Shown here in pieces: positions 33,282 through 43,522 of a stretch of DNA of 64,000 bases. Position 1 is the first letter of the stretch; every line of letters starts with the position of its first letter. The translations under genes and the position numbers were made by a program. Origin of the DNA: Reticulitermes lucifugus (lineage: Eukaryota > Arthropoda > Insecta > Blattodea > Rhinotermitidae); assembly GCA_026260175.1 (NCBI GenBank), contig JAKCWW010000001.1, positions 89,792 to 153,791 of the forward strand, in the 5' to 3' direction. The notes under the pieces are model-generated. The model was not told the DNA's origin. It was given only the letters and a program-made list of their open reading frames with translations, and did no database searches.

Positions 33282-35349
33282 ACTCAATTAATGCAAAATT
33301 AAAAGAAAATTTGGGTCAGTGTCTGGCTACCACAATGTGCCACAATTAATGTCACTGTCATATAGTTACGGACGTTTGAGCCTCTTGGCCCACTCATTTT
33401 TCTTTCGGTTTTCAAATGGTTTTCCCAAATATCTTTTACTTCTTCTTGTTGACTTTTCTTTAGAAAGGAATCTTTCTCAGTTTTATGTAATCTATTCGTC
33501 CCACGATCGTCTGCATTTCTGTTACGTTGTACATGCATTGTATGTTATATCCTTTTAAAGCCATATGCATGTGCCATCGGTCTTGATTTCTCATTAGAGC
33601 CGATTGAAGTCCTGTTTGTGTTTCTTTTTAAAGTCAGTATTTAAAATTATCGGTGTCACATCACAATGCTCAAATACGTTTTTGTATTATTTAGAAAAAT
33701 TCCACATACACTGAAATGTGTAGGCTTCTTTCCAGATTTAGACTGATTAAAATATGAGTTTTTAGAATGAAAGTTCTGTACAATTACTAGTTATTTTGTG
33801 TTATTTAAGTTTTATAAATTTCATCCTGACTGTGCTGCGATGTATTCGAATTATTAAATACTGCCAAACAGTATTTTACGTATTTTACACAAGGATGTGT
33901 TTTTAATATATACATTTTATTCGTGCTAATATACGATAAAAAAGTCACAGTGTAGTTAAAGTGATGGTAGTGACTATATACATACACAATGAACTAATGT
34001 GAGGATGTGTTTTTAAATAATGCAGTTGTGAGACCCCCTGAGGATGGCTTATTAATAAGCCGAAACATATGTAGGGGTTTTTATCTAACGTTTTAAAGAA
34101 ACCTTGTAGTGTTCTTTAAATAAAGAAGTGCATTTAGTTGGTGACTTATTAATAAGTATTTCACGTAGTTCTTTTTATCATCTAACAACTTTTGTCCGAT
34201 GTCTGTACATTGTTTTACAAATATGGGGTGTTCCAGTTATGGTGGTGGATACTTTGTTCGAGAAATTCTGAACACATAGATATCCCTGTATTTTATTGAT
34301 TTTTAGAGGCTGTCACTGAATGCTGTTGCCTTTACTTATGTTTACAAATGTCTAGACATAATACAGTTTATTTTACACAGATTAAGATTAACTCGATTAA
34401 TTGGAAAACACCTGCACTGCCCTTCGAAACACTGTGTCGTGACATTGCGTGGGAGAATAGTGTTGGTGTGTACGTTGTCTGTCGCGCTGCAACATGTTGT
34501 GGGCCGTATGTTGTTACTGTCCGAAACAAAATATTGCAGGAAATTAATTACCCTTTTCCATGGTACTATGTAGGTGTGCTTTATGCATCAGCTTTATATG
34601 CATCAGTTGCTCTCTAACGCGATTCCATATTGTAGATGCCATTTTAAATGAATACCGTCTAGTTTATAATCAAGATTTTTTGTCGCTAGATTGTTCGTGC
34701 CTTACCAGTATGAAGGCTATGACATCTGAGCATAACTGGCCATTTACCCCGTAATCCTGTAATAATTTAAGTGACAAAAGTAACTCATAAAAGCTTGCTT
34801 TGATGTTTAATTAGAGCTTTCTAATTTTGCAGAAATAAATTAATTTTAAAATGATGTGTACGCCTGTCGTGCAGCAGAACATACGTAGTGTAAATACTTT
34901 CGTGCATCAGAGTTTTTGAGGCCATAATGAACTAGAATGTAATAAAGGTTATTTACTGAGTTGTGGGTACTTCTTTACGTGAATCCGTACCGATGTAACA
35001 CAAGGTTTTTACGCAGCACATATTCCTTGAATGCATACGTGTTTATATTGATGTACTGTCTCACTCATTTTACTACTCATGTTATACACTAGTAATATTA
35101 CTGTTGTTAAAATATTTATTTTTTTCTAAAAATATCCTTATTTTCTTATCCTCCTGCTCCATGACTTTCATTAAGGTCTGGCCCTACTTTGTTTCCCTAA
35201 TTACATCTAATTTTACTTAGATGCTTTCCAATGTTTCATATATTCATTACATTAGCACAGATTAATAAATTATAAGTATTATAAGCTATATTCTCAACCA
35301 TACGCATCTATTTAATTTTTATTTCTGATAATTTTAATAACTTATATTT
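33282..35349. other. No gene recognised
   Basis: AT-rich. At 34040-34075 is a clear example of the cross-family module (cctgaggatggc / gccgaaacatatg) around the palindrome ggcttattaataagcc. A 90-codon frame at 34348-34617 has no recognisable domain. Confidence 0.45.
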
Positions 35350-35800
35350 ATCTCTTGGAGGATATTAGTTGCTCAGCTGGTCAGGAAATTATCCGGCTTT
35401 TATTGAAACCGAAGGTCAGTTACCGTCTTCACCATGACCCGTCAGTGCTATTTGAATCCCCCCTGTACCCTTACTTCCTGTTTCTTTATTATAGGTTTTA
35501 ACATTATTCTATTCTCCACCTACGCCTGGGTCTCTCAAACAGTAGCTTCCCCTTAGATTAAATTTGTGTACGGTATGCATTTCTTATCCCTGCAATTTGA
35601 GCTACGTACTCTGCCTCCCCCATTCGCCTTCATTTGATCACCGTAATAATGTTTGGTGAAGCGCACAAAGTAACGAAGCTGTTCATCATACAATAGCCGC
35701 CATCCTCATGTTAATACCGCTCTCTTAGGCTCGCATTTTCACTGAACATCCTGTTCTCAACACCTCCGCTCTGTTTGACAAGATCCTTTTTATACCGTCT
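35350..35800 (-). repeat. LINE-A 3' end, longer copy
   Basis: The + strand shows 'ttgctcagctggtcaggaaa', 'accgaaggtcagttaccg', 'ccacctacgcctgggtc' and a reversed 'gctacgtactctgcc'. It reads farther into ORF2 than most copies here, but no open frame survives. Confidence 0.65.
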
Positions 35801-37510
35801 GTGTACTATTATGGTAAAAAAAGATTTTGTTAAATTGAACATTCGTGCACGGTATGAAAATAAACCAACTTATTTTAGAATCTTCAATGCGCGTCCTTTT
35901 CTGAGGATGTCAGGCTTCATAGTCATAGAAATCTACATATGAAATTAAAAGATTTTTTTATACTTTAGATTTATAAATTTGCGGAAAGGTCAATGACATT
36001 GAAACATTTCTCGAATGAAAATGTTTTGACTTTTTCACGGTTAATACAAAAGCCCTTAGACCCTCTTCTCATTTTACTCGCCTTTCTCTGGATCGTGGTA
36101 GGCAGTGCCTGATAACACATTAGGCGCTTTAGGCACATGCCTAGAGGTTCATATTTAGGCTGTCCTTACCCCATGTGTTGACTTATACGTCAGTGTCATT
36201 GAGAGAAGAGGGATTAAATAACTAGATAAATAAATAAATAAATATATATATGTATAAGAATAACAAAGGACAATGACCGGTTTTTCGTTGCCCAAGGAAG
36301 TGAAATATTGTAGTGAATATAATAATTTATTTAATGCAATTTCGACGTGTGGTTTACTATTACGGTTTATTACCTCTACATATCGGTTGTCAGTTACTCT
36401 TTGGCTTCTTCTGGGCCTCCTGCCAGATGGTTTGTACATGTCAATGTGTGCACAGTGAATTTTCTTTCATTCTTTACTACAACAGGGATAAAGAAAATCA
36501 TGAACTGTCACTGAAATGTATCAGAAAAACTTAGTATAAGTATTCAAAGAGGAATTCTTAGTTTATTTCCATGGATATATAAAAAATGACGTCAAAGAAC
36601 TAAGGATATTGATGAAATAAATTCCTCGAAAGTCATGGACATCATGTAATCATGTAATTAATTTTGTAATAAAAATGTTTTCCCATTTTCGCCACTGCTG
36701 TGAGAATTTATCTGAAAATGTCCTACGTATACAGAAATGAGAACATTTTCAAATAAATTCATTTTTCCAACATGTATTTATTTATTTATAATGAAAGCTT
36801 CCTTCTTATAATTTCGAAATATGACTAGGTTTATTTTAAACTTTTCTTCTTTTGTTATTTGAGATGCATTAACTTTATGACTTCATATTTTACATTGTAA
36901 TATCACGACAATATTTTTGGAATATGAAAATATGGGTTTTTGCACCACTAAAACCACGAGCCGCGGTGGGGTCTTAATCCACAACGTGCACTAGACTGTG
37001 TCAGGTTTGAGGTTGACACAGCGGTGACAATTCAGAGTGTTATTTTTCTGGGTGTGACGTTGTTTATTTCCGTCAGTTTGATCAACTTTTCAGAGGCATG
37101 TATTGTCTTCGTCCTCAGGGTAGGCGTTACTTACACCCTGAAGATGGTGGCAGTAGGTTTCCCAGAAACCTGTGTAGCCGCTTACTATTATTGTCAACTT
37201 CAACAAATACTTCGACCTGTTTCTTTCTTCCCGCAGTCGAAGTTCCTTTGCACATTTACTGTTTCAATGATAAATTCAGTAACTCAGACTGTATAGCGTA
37301 GATTTGTTGGATTCTTATTGAACAATTTACAAAGAAAATGAAAGGAATTGGTCGTGTCTTACTTTCAGACATTATCCAAGCATTTGAATGGAGGAAATGA
37401 GTAAAAAACTGGAACCTCAATCAGTATAGCCTGTGCTCTGACCGATATATGAACAGGATATTGTCCTAATACTAAACAGGAGTGCTATTCGCTCTGCCGC
37501 GACATTCGGG
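35801..37510. other. No gene recognised; minor repeats
   Basis: Near 36100-36160 'ggcagtgcctgataacac' and 'attaggcgctttaggcac' resemble a hAT-type end. AT-rich simple repeats lie at about 36218-36256. A weak M-family piece ('ccctgaagatggtggcag') lies near 37135. No gene is seen. Confidence 0.45.
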
Positions 37511-38117
37511 TATTGTGCAATCAATCGATCAATATATACCAACATATGCACAAAATAGTATTAAATTCGTAAATTAATTTGTACCGTCCTAGATGTTTCG
37601 GTGATGTCACCATCTTCATAGATTTACGTACAAAGGAATACATACTACCAACACATTAATCTCTTATGTACAATATAAATGTTAAAGTCATAAAATGTAT
37701 AAAGCATTAAAGAATGTTTTTACCATATTTGCTGGACATAATTCTTGTGGATCGAACACGTCAACACTAGATGTTTATATGCAAATAACTGCACACACTA
37801 TCAAACCTCAAAAATTCCCGGTGGTAAAGCGGCCGGGGCGTGGCGTTGACCACCCACCCCCATCTAGCGCCGAAGTTAAAGAAAGAGTAGAGCTATACCT
37901 TTACACCCCCTCTGGGCCTTCGTGGCCTATTCTAGGGTGAACTTTACCTTAATATTGTATATAAGAGACTAATGTATTTGTCGTATTATTCATTTGTACT
38001 TAAATCTTTGAATATGGTCATTTATCACCGAAACATGTACGAAGGTACAAATTCATGTACGATTTTAATTATATTTGTTGCATGTGTTGGTATGTATTGA
38101 TTGACTGTGGGACAATA
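37511..38117. mobile_element. Long-TIR DNA element with nested SINE
   Basis: The left arm (37511-37680) and right arm (about 37950-38117) are inverted copies over about 165 bp. Shared markers, read on the left strand, include 'tattgt', 'caatcaat', 'accaaca(t/c)atgca', 'atgtttcggtgat', 'atttacgtacaaa' and 'taatctcttatgtacaata'. TA lies next to each end. It has no transposase. The gap between the arms is largely filled by a SINE-4 fragment, whose TTTACC end abuts the right arm. Confidence 0.8.
37812..37950 (+). mobile_element. SINE-4 fragment nested in long-TIR element
   Basis: 'ggtaaagcggccgg', 'gttgaccacccaccccc', 'gccgaagttaaag' and a 'gaactttacctt' end match the copy at 58371-58640 (minus). 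The tRNA-like head is missing. Confidence 0.75.
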
Positions 38118-38335
38118 CGCGGTATAAATAATATGAAATTTATGCAATTAGTCTTTTCCTGGAAATGTCTTTTCTTCCTGGATCATACAAAAATATTATT
38201 GTCCCTTACAAAATTTAATTACATTCAGTGAGTTTATTTGGAAGCCATTTTGTATACAGGCATACACTGACATAATACCACAAGCATATTCTCCCATGGA
38301 GAAGAAAGCGATATTTTCTTTGATTTATTTCTCAA

Positions 38336-38560
38336 TCCGGACTTCTTTTTGTGAAGGGCCCCGCAGCAGATGCTACGGACGCACCGAAGCGTTGAGGCTT
38401 ATTGTGCAACCCTGTGATGAAGATGATTAGTTTTTTTCGTTTTTTCTTGTAATGGAGCAAAGGTGGAATGAAATTGACAGGGGGAAACCGAAGTACTCGG
38501 GGAAAAACCTGTCCCAGTGCCACTTTGTCCACCACAAATCCTACATGGACTGACCCGGGA
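38336..38560 (-). mobile_element. SINE-2 fragment
   Basis: Collinear with 40850-41118: 'gtgaagggccccgcagcag' (tail side), 'gtaatggagca', 'ggaatgaaattgacagg', 'gaagtactcggggaaaaacc' and 'tttgtccaccacaaatcc'. It stops at 'gacccgggatcga', just inside the tRNA-like head. Confidence 0.8.
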
Positions 38561-39479
38561 TCGACAATCTGGACTTAAAATCGCATATTTGTGTAGACGT
38601 AAAGAGCGGACGAATTATCTGCGAAAAAATAAAGCAGATTAATTTTTATGGTGCAAGAAATGCTGTACAGTATTCCTTAAAATCAAATTTTGCCCAAACC
38701 CACCATCCAGACTTGCCATGAGATGAAACTATAGATATACACTAAATAGCCAAAGCTACTAACAAAGAGGGTCGTTAAATAAAGAGTGAATAATGACAGT
38801 TATTCCAGACACACAATGTTTCTCTGTGAGTTCTAGTCATGTAGCATGTTTTGGCAGGTCCTCTCTATTCACTTGTCACTATTTTGTGACACTTCCCTGT
38901 GTAAAGTAGTTTCAAATTTGTTAGCTCAGGGAGGCTCTGGGAATACAGGTCTGAGAGTTTCTTTCATTTTGACTTAGGAATGTTTTCTTTCCATTCATGT
39001 CGTCTGGTTTCAAGTAGAAATGACACAAAACGTGTCCTGCTCTCCGACAAGATGTGGTAAACAATGGGCTAAAAACCTGTCAGTCAAAAGTGTGAATAAG
39101 GTGCTGCTTGCATATTTACCTTCCACAGAAAAAATACCTTACTGTCTGACGTGAGCGCATTACACTGTAAGGTGTAACGTGTCATTCATACAGAGTAGCT
39201 TGCTTCTCCGTGGGACAAACTAATTACCTCTAACCGGAAATGTATCCGTCCATCCATCCATCTTTGTGATGCTACAGGCAAGCAGCCCTGGCTATCTAGT
39301 TTTCCGGGTTTCTTAATCTTATTTGTAGTAATTTCGTAGGACTTGGGACTACTGACCGGTTCGTCGCATCATCTCTACCTACAAAGGACAACAAACACGT
39401 GGGAAGACGCAGAAATGTACATATTTTCTAGTTGCAGAAGATAGTGCACACCTTAGGCAGCGTGGACACAGTTATCAGC
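38561..39479. other. No gene recognised
   Basis: AT-rich, with no confident feature. Confidence 0.4.
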
Positions 39480-40000
39480 AGCTTGAAGTTTATTGGTGTA
39501 TTATTTTCAAACGCTGTACAAGAAGTAAAAAAAATCAAAATATACGGGTGTGACATTCTGTCTGTCGCCATAAGAGAAGAACATAGATTGAGGAAATTTG
39601 ATATGGAAATGATAAGGAGGATATTTGGACATAGACAGAGGAAGAAATGGGAGACTGGAGAAAATTATATAATGAGTGACTTCGTAATTTCTGAAATTTA
39701 CTCGTCAGCAAGGAGACTGAGATGGGCGGGAGATGAGAATACGTGGCGGTCCTGGATGGTAGGTACCTTTTAGAGAACCTAGCCATAAATTACATGGGGT
39801 AATATTAAAATGAATCTTACAGGAACAGTGTCAGAAGAGGCATTTTTCTTCGAACTGGCTCAGGATAACGACCGGTAGCGAATTCTTGTGATCACGGTTA
39901 TAACCCATCGGGTTCCACGTAAGGCAAGGAGTTTGTTGACCAGCTGAGCAGCTGTTACCTCTAAAGAAGGATTCTCCTACACGAAATTAGTACGAACTGC
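39480..40000 (+). pseudogene. LINE-A reverse-transcriptase C-terminus and tail
   Basis: The frame 39432-39773 includes KIYGCDILSVAIREEHRLRK followed by MEMIRRIFGHRQRKKWETGE and SSARRLRWAGDENTWRSWMV. This is the insect LINE C-terminal region (LYGCETW...REEHRLR...RRIFG...RRLRWAG). Beyond the stop, further frames give remnants of WINLAQDRDRW ('ggctcaggataacgaccgg' on the + strand). The tail follows: 'gggttccacgtaag' and 'ttgttgaccagctgagc'. It is 5'-truncated and interrupted in several places. Confidence 0.8.
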
Positions 40001-40251
40001 TCTCGTATGAGGGAAGACTATAGATTGACATAGTTTGAGAGGAAGTGCCATTGAGAATTCTAATCCTTGCCAGAAATTCCAACAAATTCCTTTATTGGTT
40101 CCTCACAATTTGTGACAGTCCCTTCAGTTCGGTACAGTAGGTAAGCGTAAAGCTAAGGCAAGCAGGCCACAGTAGAAGGACTGCTACAGGACAGTAACTT
40201 TATTGTTTGTGAGACCTGAGTTTTTCACAGTGGTACAGATAAGGATTACAT

Positions 40252-40432
40252 TATTCTCGTATATGACACCGTCTGTATTGGTATATAGTTACCAACGTTT
40301 CGGAGGAATTTGTTGCCTTCATCTTCACGATAGTCTACTTGTCTTCTTCTGAACTGAAGAAGGCGGTAACAGCATCCTCCTAAACGTAAATGCCTATATA
40401 CCGATCTGCATGACGTCTTATCCCTCAAGACT
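40252..40432. mobile_element. MITE family M, complete copy
   Basis: The left arm has 'ggtatatagttaccaacg' and 'tttcggaggaatttgttgcc'. The right arm, inverted, has 'ggaggatgctgttaccgcc' and 'ggtatataggcatttacg'. The centre carries 'cttctgaactgaag'. Confidence 0.65.
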
Positions 40433-40849
40433 AGAACCTTCATTGTTACGCATTGGATATGAACTGTCACTCTAATGGAAGCAGAGGCTGACGATGTCAC
40501 AGCACAATGTGCTGAGGAGAGTATTGACACGAATATAAAGCTACTTATTTTGCTTCGTTTACTTCCTGGAAAATTCACATCGCATTATATTGCTGTACGT
40601 TTAATTTTAAGAGGGAATCTTCCGAAAGTGTAGTGTAATTATTTATTTAAAATGTTTAAGATCTTGTTGTGTTCTGCTAACAGTGAAACATACTACTTAT
40701 GGAGAGCTCTTTGTTATAGGTTCTGTTTAGAAATTGAGATCCAATTTTTTTGTTTACGAGGCGGGATACCTCAGAGAGTACAGTGAAGCGGCTGCGGGAT
40801 GGGCGACTGTGGATTCGGGCTAACTATCCAGCCAGAGACAGATCTTTCT
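40433..40849. other. No gene recognised
   Basis: Mostly AT-rich. A GC-richer patch at about 40758-40835 (gaagcggctgcgggatggg) abuts the tail of the next SINE and is unexplained. Confidence 0.4.
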
Positions 40850-41118
40850 ATCTTGATTTTTTTTGTGAAGGTCCCCGCAGCAGATGCTACAGACGCACCG
40901 CAGCCTTGAGGCTCATTGTGCAACCCTCTGATTATTTCGTTTTTCCTTGTAATGGAGCACCGGTGGAATGAAATTGACATGGAAAAACCGAAGTACTCGG
41001 GGAAAAACCTGTCCCAGTGCCACTTTGTCCACCACAAATCCCACACGGACTGACCCGGGATAGAACCCGGACCTCCGCGATGAGAGGTCGGCGACTAACC
41101 GCCTGAGCTATGGTACGG
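40850..41118 (-). mobile_element. SINE-2, complete copy
   Basis: On the minus strand it starts 'ggccgtaccatagctcagg' (A box 'tagctcaggcggttag'), has the B box 'ggttctatcccggg', then the body, and ends in 'gggaccttcac' plus a run of A. A plus-strand copy is at 51943-52225. The head keeps A and B boxes but no proper tRNA fold, so it is not a tRNA gene. Confidence 0.85.
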
Positions 41119-41161
41119 CCTTGATGTGGGGTTTACATAACGATGTCGATGGCAGAGTTGT

Positions 41162-41283
41162 GGTATATGATGCCGTGTTGACTAATAATTTGTTACCTAC
41201 TACCCTGAAGATGGAGGCAGCAAGCTCTTGTGAAATATCGGTAACGAATTACTAGTCAACGCGACGTCATATCCTAGGAGACT
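41162..41283. mobile_element. MITE family M, compact complete copy
   Basis: The left arm 'atgatgccgtgttgactaat' followed by 'aatttgttacc' is inverted as 'ggtaacgaattactagtcaa' then 'cgcgacgtcat'. Between them lies 'accctgaagatggaggcagc'. It ends with 'ggagac'. The arms are nearly identical, so this is one of the younger copies here. Confidence 0.8.
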
Positions 41284-41289
41284 CTAATC

Positions 41290-41545
41290 TTCAGAAATAT
41301 TTCTCCTCCCCACAGCTACCATACTGTCTTTCAGAGCCGACCAGCCTACTAGCCACAGCGTGCCGACGGTTTTTCCTTGGCGGTATAGTGGCCACGTTTC
41401 GAATCTGACCAGCCACTTCAATCTGACACTGGGTTAAGAATGCGTTGGTGTATACCTCCATTGCTTCGTAGATTTTCATGGCATTGTGATTAATTAAAAC
41501 AGGAACAATGCAATTTACTTTTAAATTTACTAATTCCAGATTGTT
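41290..41545 (-). repeat. Widespread coding-like arthropod repeat fragment
   Basis: On the minus strand an 85-codon frame reads NHNAMKIYEAMEVYTNAFL and later RLVGSERQYGSCGEEK. I recall similar strings (HAMKTYGGVEV...HAFLTS...GGWVGP) from many spurious insect gene models, where they come from a repeat. The class is not clear to me. It is not a host gene. Confidence 0.5.
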
Positions 41546-42399
41546 CATGGCATTTCATTCGGAGAAGAGCTCGGTATTTGGACACATACGTATATGGAGT
41601 ACTCGCAATACAAAACCTAATTTTGTATAGTTATAAGCTCATCGTTTATTAATAGCTAGAAACACATCTTGATTGCATTAACATGAACAGTAATACAACA
41701 GATGAAACAGATATCTGAAATGTATACCGTATCTCTCAAGTAACTTGCTTTCAAATACGAGTAATTTACTTCATTCTCATCTTACTCTAATGCAAGTGTG
41801 ATGGCTGAACATAAAGTTGATATAGAGAATAAATTTGTTTAAGGCTGTGCGGTAGATGCTAAGACAAATCCGTGTTATTTAAGTTTCGAGTGATATTATG
41901 CCCGCTGTTTCTGTATACGTAACAATGCAGGATTAATTAATGTTTATTGGATTAAGAGCGATCCAATTGAAGCTTTACTAACGCTGAAAATGAAGGCTTT
42001 CAAGATAGAAACTTCCACAGTACCAGTAATTGAAAACATGCGACAGAATGTTCTGTTCTTAGACTCAAATTTTAATCAATCTCTATTTATCCGATTTGTT
42101 TGATGGCTATAAGGAAATTGGAGTTTGTCAGGTCTGGATAAAATGTTAAATGGTTTTTTGTTCCCTTGTCCTGTATGTATGTCTGTTCCTGATTTTAACC
42201 TTTATCTGTCTGGTTATTAAAATGACTATTAAGATAATCATCACGTCCGTGTCCATGTCCCCATAAAAATTTTGAACCACTTTACAAATTGTGATTAAAC
42301 TTACATATCACGCCACTGTAGACTATCATATATACGTACACATTAGTGTCTTGCCATTAATAGTGTCATCATGACGGGTGTGCGAATTGTGTGAAGTGG
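41546..42399. other. No gene recognised
   Basis: AT-rich, with no confident feature. Confidence 0.4.
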
Positions 42400-42840
42400 A
42401 AGGTACATCAACATACTCCACGAAGCAATATCCTTGAGAAACTAATTGGCTCTGAGCTAATCAAGAAATTTCCTGCATTTTGTGCACCCAAAAGTCATGG
42501 CAAAAGCCCTGCACTTCTCCATGTCCTGAGCCAGATGAATCCTGTCTACTCTTCCCATATTACTTCTTAGGATTCATTTGATTATGATTATTATGGTTAT
42601 TGTTATTCACGTTTACTCATCAAAGCGCTGTATGCAGTTCCCATTTTTCTCCATACGTGCTACATGCACTGACCGTCTCATTTTCTTTGACTTTATCGCC
42701 CGAGTAATCTTTGGCGAATAGTACAAAATACGAAGCTTCTCATAATGTAGTTTTCCCTAACTTTTTCTTACTTTTTGTCACAATTTCTTTCCTCACCACC
42801 CGTTTTTCGATCACCCACTTTCAGCCTATGAATGTTTTCT
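42400..42840 (-). repeat. LINE-A 3' end
   Basis: The + strand shows 'ctccacgaagcaatatcc', 'ctgagctaatcaagaaattt', 'ctgagccagatgaatcc' and a reversed 'catacgtgctacatgcac'. These are in the same order as the other LINE-A copies, with an insertion or divergence near 42580-42630. Confidence 0.7.
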
Positions 42841-43337
42841 TCTTGGTATGAGACATGCCGTTGTGTTCGTGACGTAAGAGTCAAATGTAGATGCATTTCT
42901 GGTCTAATGTAGCACTCTATCGAAGTATGATTGTCATTATTATTCTTGGCTACATATTTCGGCTCAAATTATAAGCCGTCATCAGGCGAATTCTAGAAAA
43001 TATTTAGGTGTACACAGGAACAGTCACAACAGTGCGACTCTTGAAGCAGGCATTTGAGATCTCAATTCCATTTACTTAGTGTATATTTTTATTTAGCCTG
43101 AAATGTATTACATTTATTCAAATGTCTTGTTTAACTTTTATTCTTTCTATGTATGTAATGATGACTTTGAATTATTTAATTTATTGGGCCGAAACTGTAG
43201 AATGTTAGTAAAATTGATGGGATTATTAACATTGTTGTTAAAACGGATATGGCACTGGATATTACTGTTTTTATTTTCTTTATTAATTATCCTCTTTGTT
43301 AGAATGATAGTTGGAACGTATTCTCTTGTGATGTGCC
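42841..43337. other. No gene recognised; module variant
   Basis: At 42955-42985 'atttcggctcaaattataag' then 'ccgtcatcagg' is a minus-strand example of the cross-family module. The 112-codon T-rich frame at 43103-43441 partly overlaps the next MITE and has no domain. Confidence 0.45.
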
Positions 43338-43522
43338 CTCTTTTGGGATTTTACACAGCGAAGAATGAGAGTTTCTTACTGACGTTTCGGGACATGTCGG
43401 TCACATCATCAAGGGTCAAGCAGTCTTCTTGGACTGCTTGACCTTTAAAAATGAGACCGATGGGTTGTCCCGAAACGTCGGTAAGAAACTACCATTCGAC
43501 ACTGCGTAAAATCCCATAAGAG
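43338..43522. mobile_element. Palindromic MITE
   Basis: Arms of about 88 bp: the left 'ctcttttgggattttacaca' and 'agtttcttactgacgtttcg' are inverted on the right as 'cgaaacgtcggtaagaaact' and 'taaaatcccataagag'. The centre is 'ggtcaagcagtc' / 'gactgcttgacc' around 6 nt. No target duplication is clear. Confidence 0.85.

Noticed and set aside
43103-43441. 112-codon hydrophobic frame as a membrane protein
   Set aside because: T-rich composition alone gives hydrophobic codons, and it runs into a palindromic MITE.
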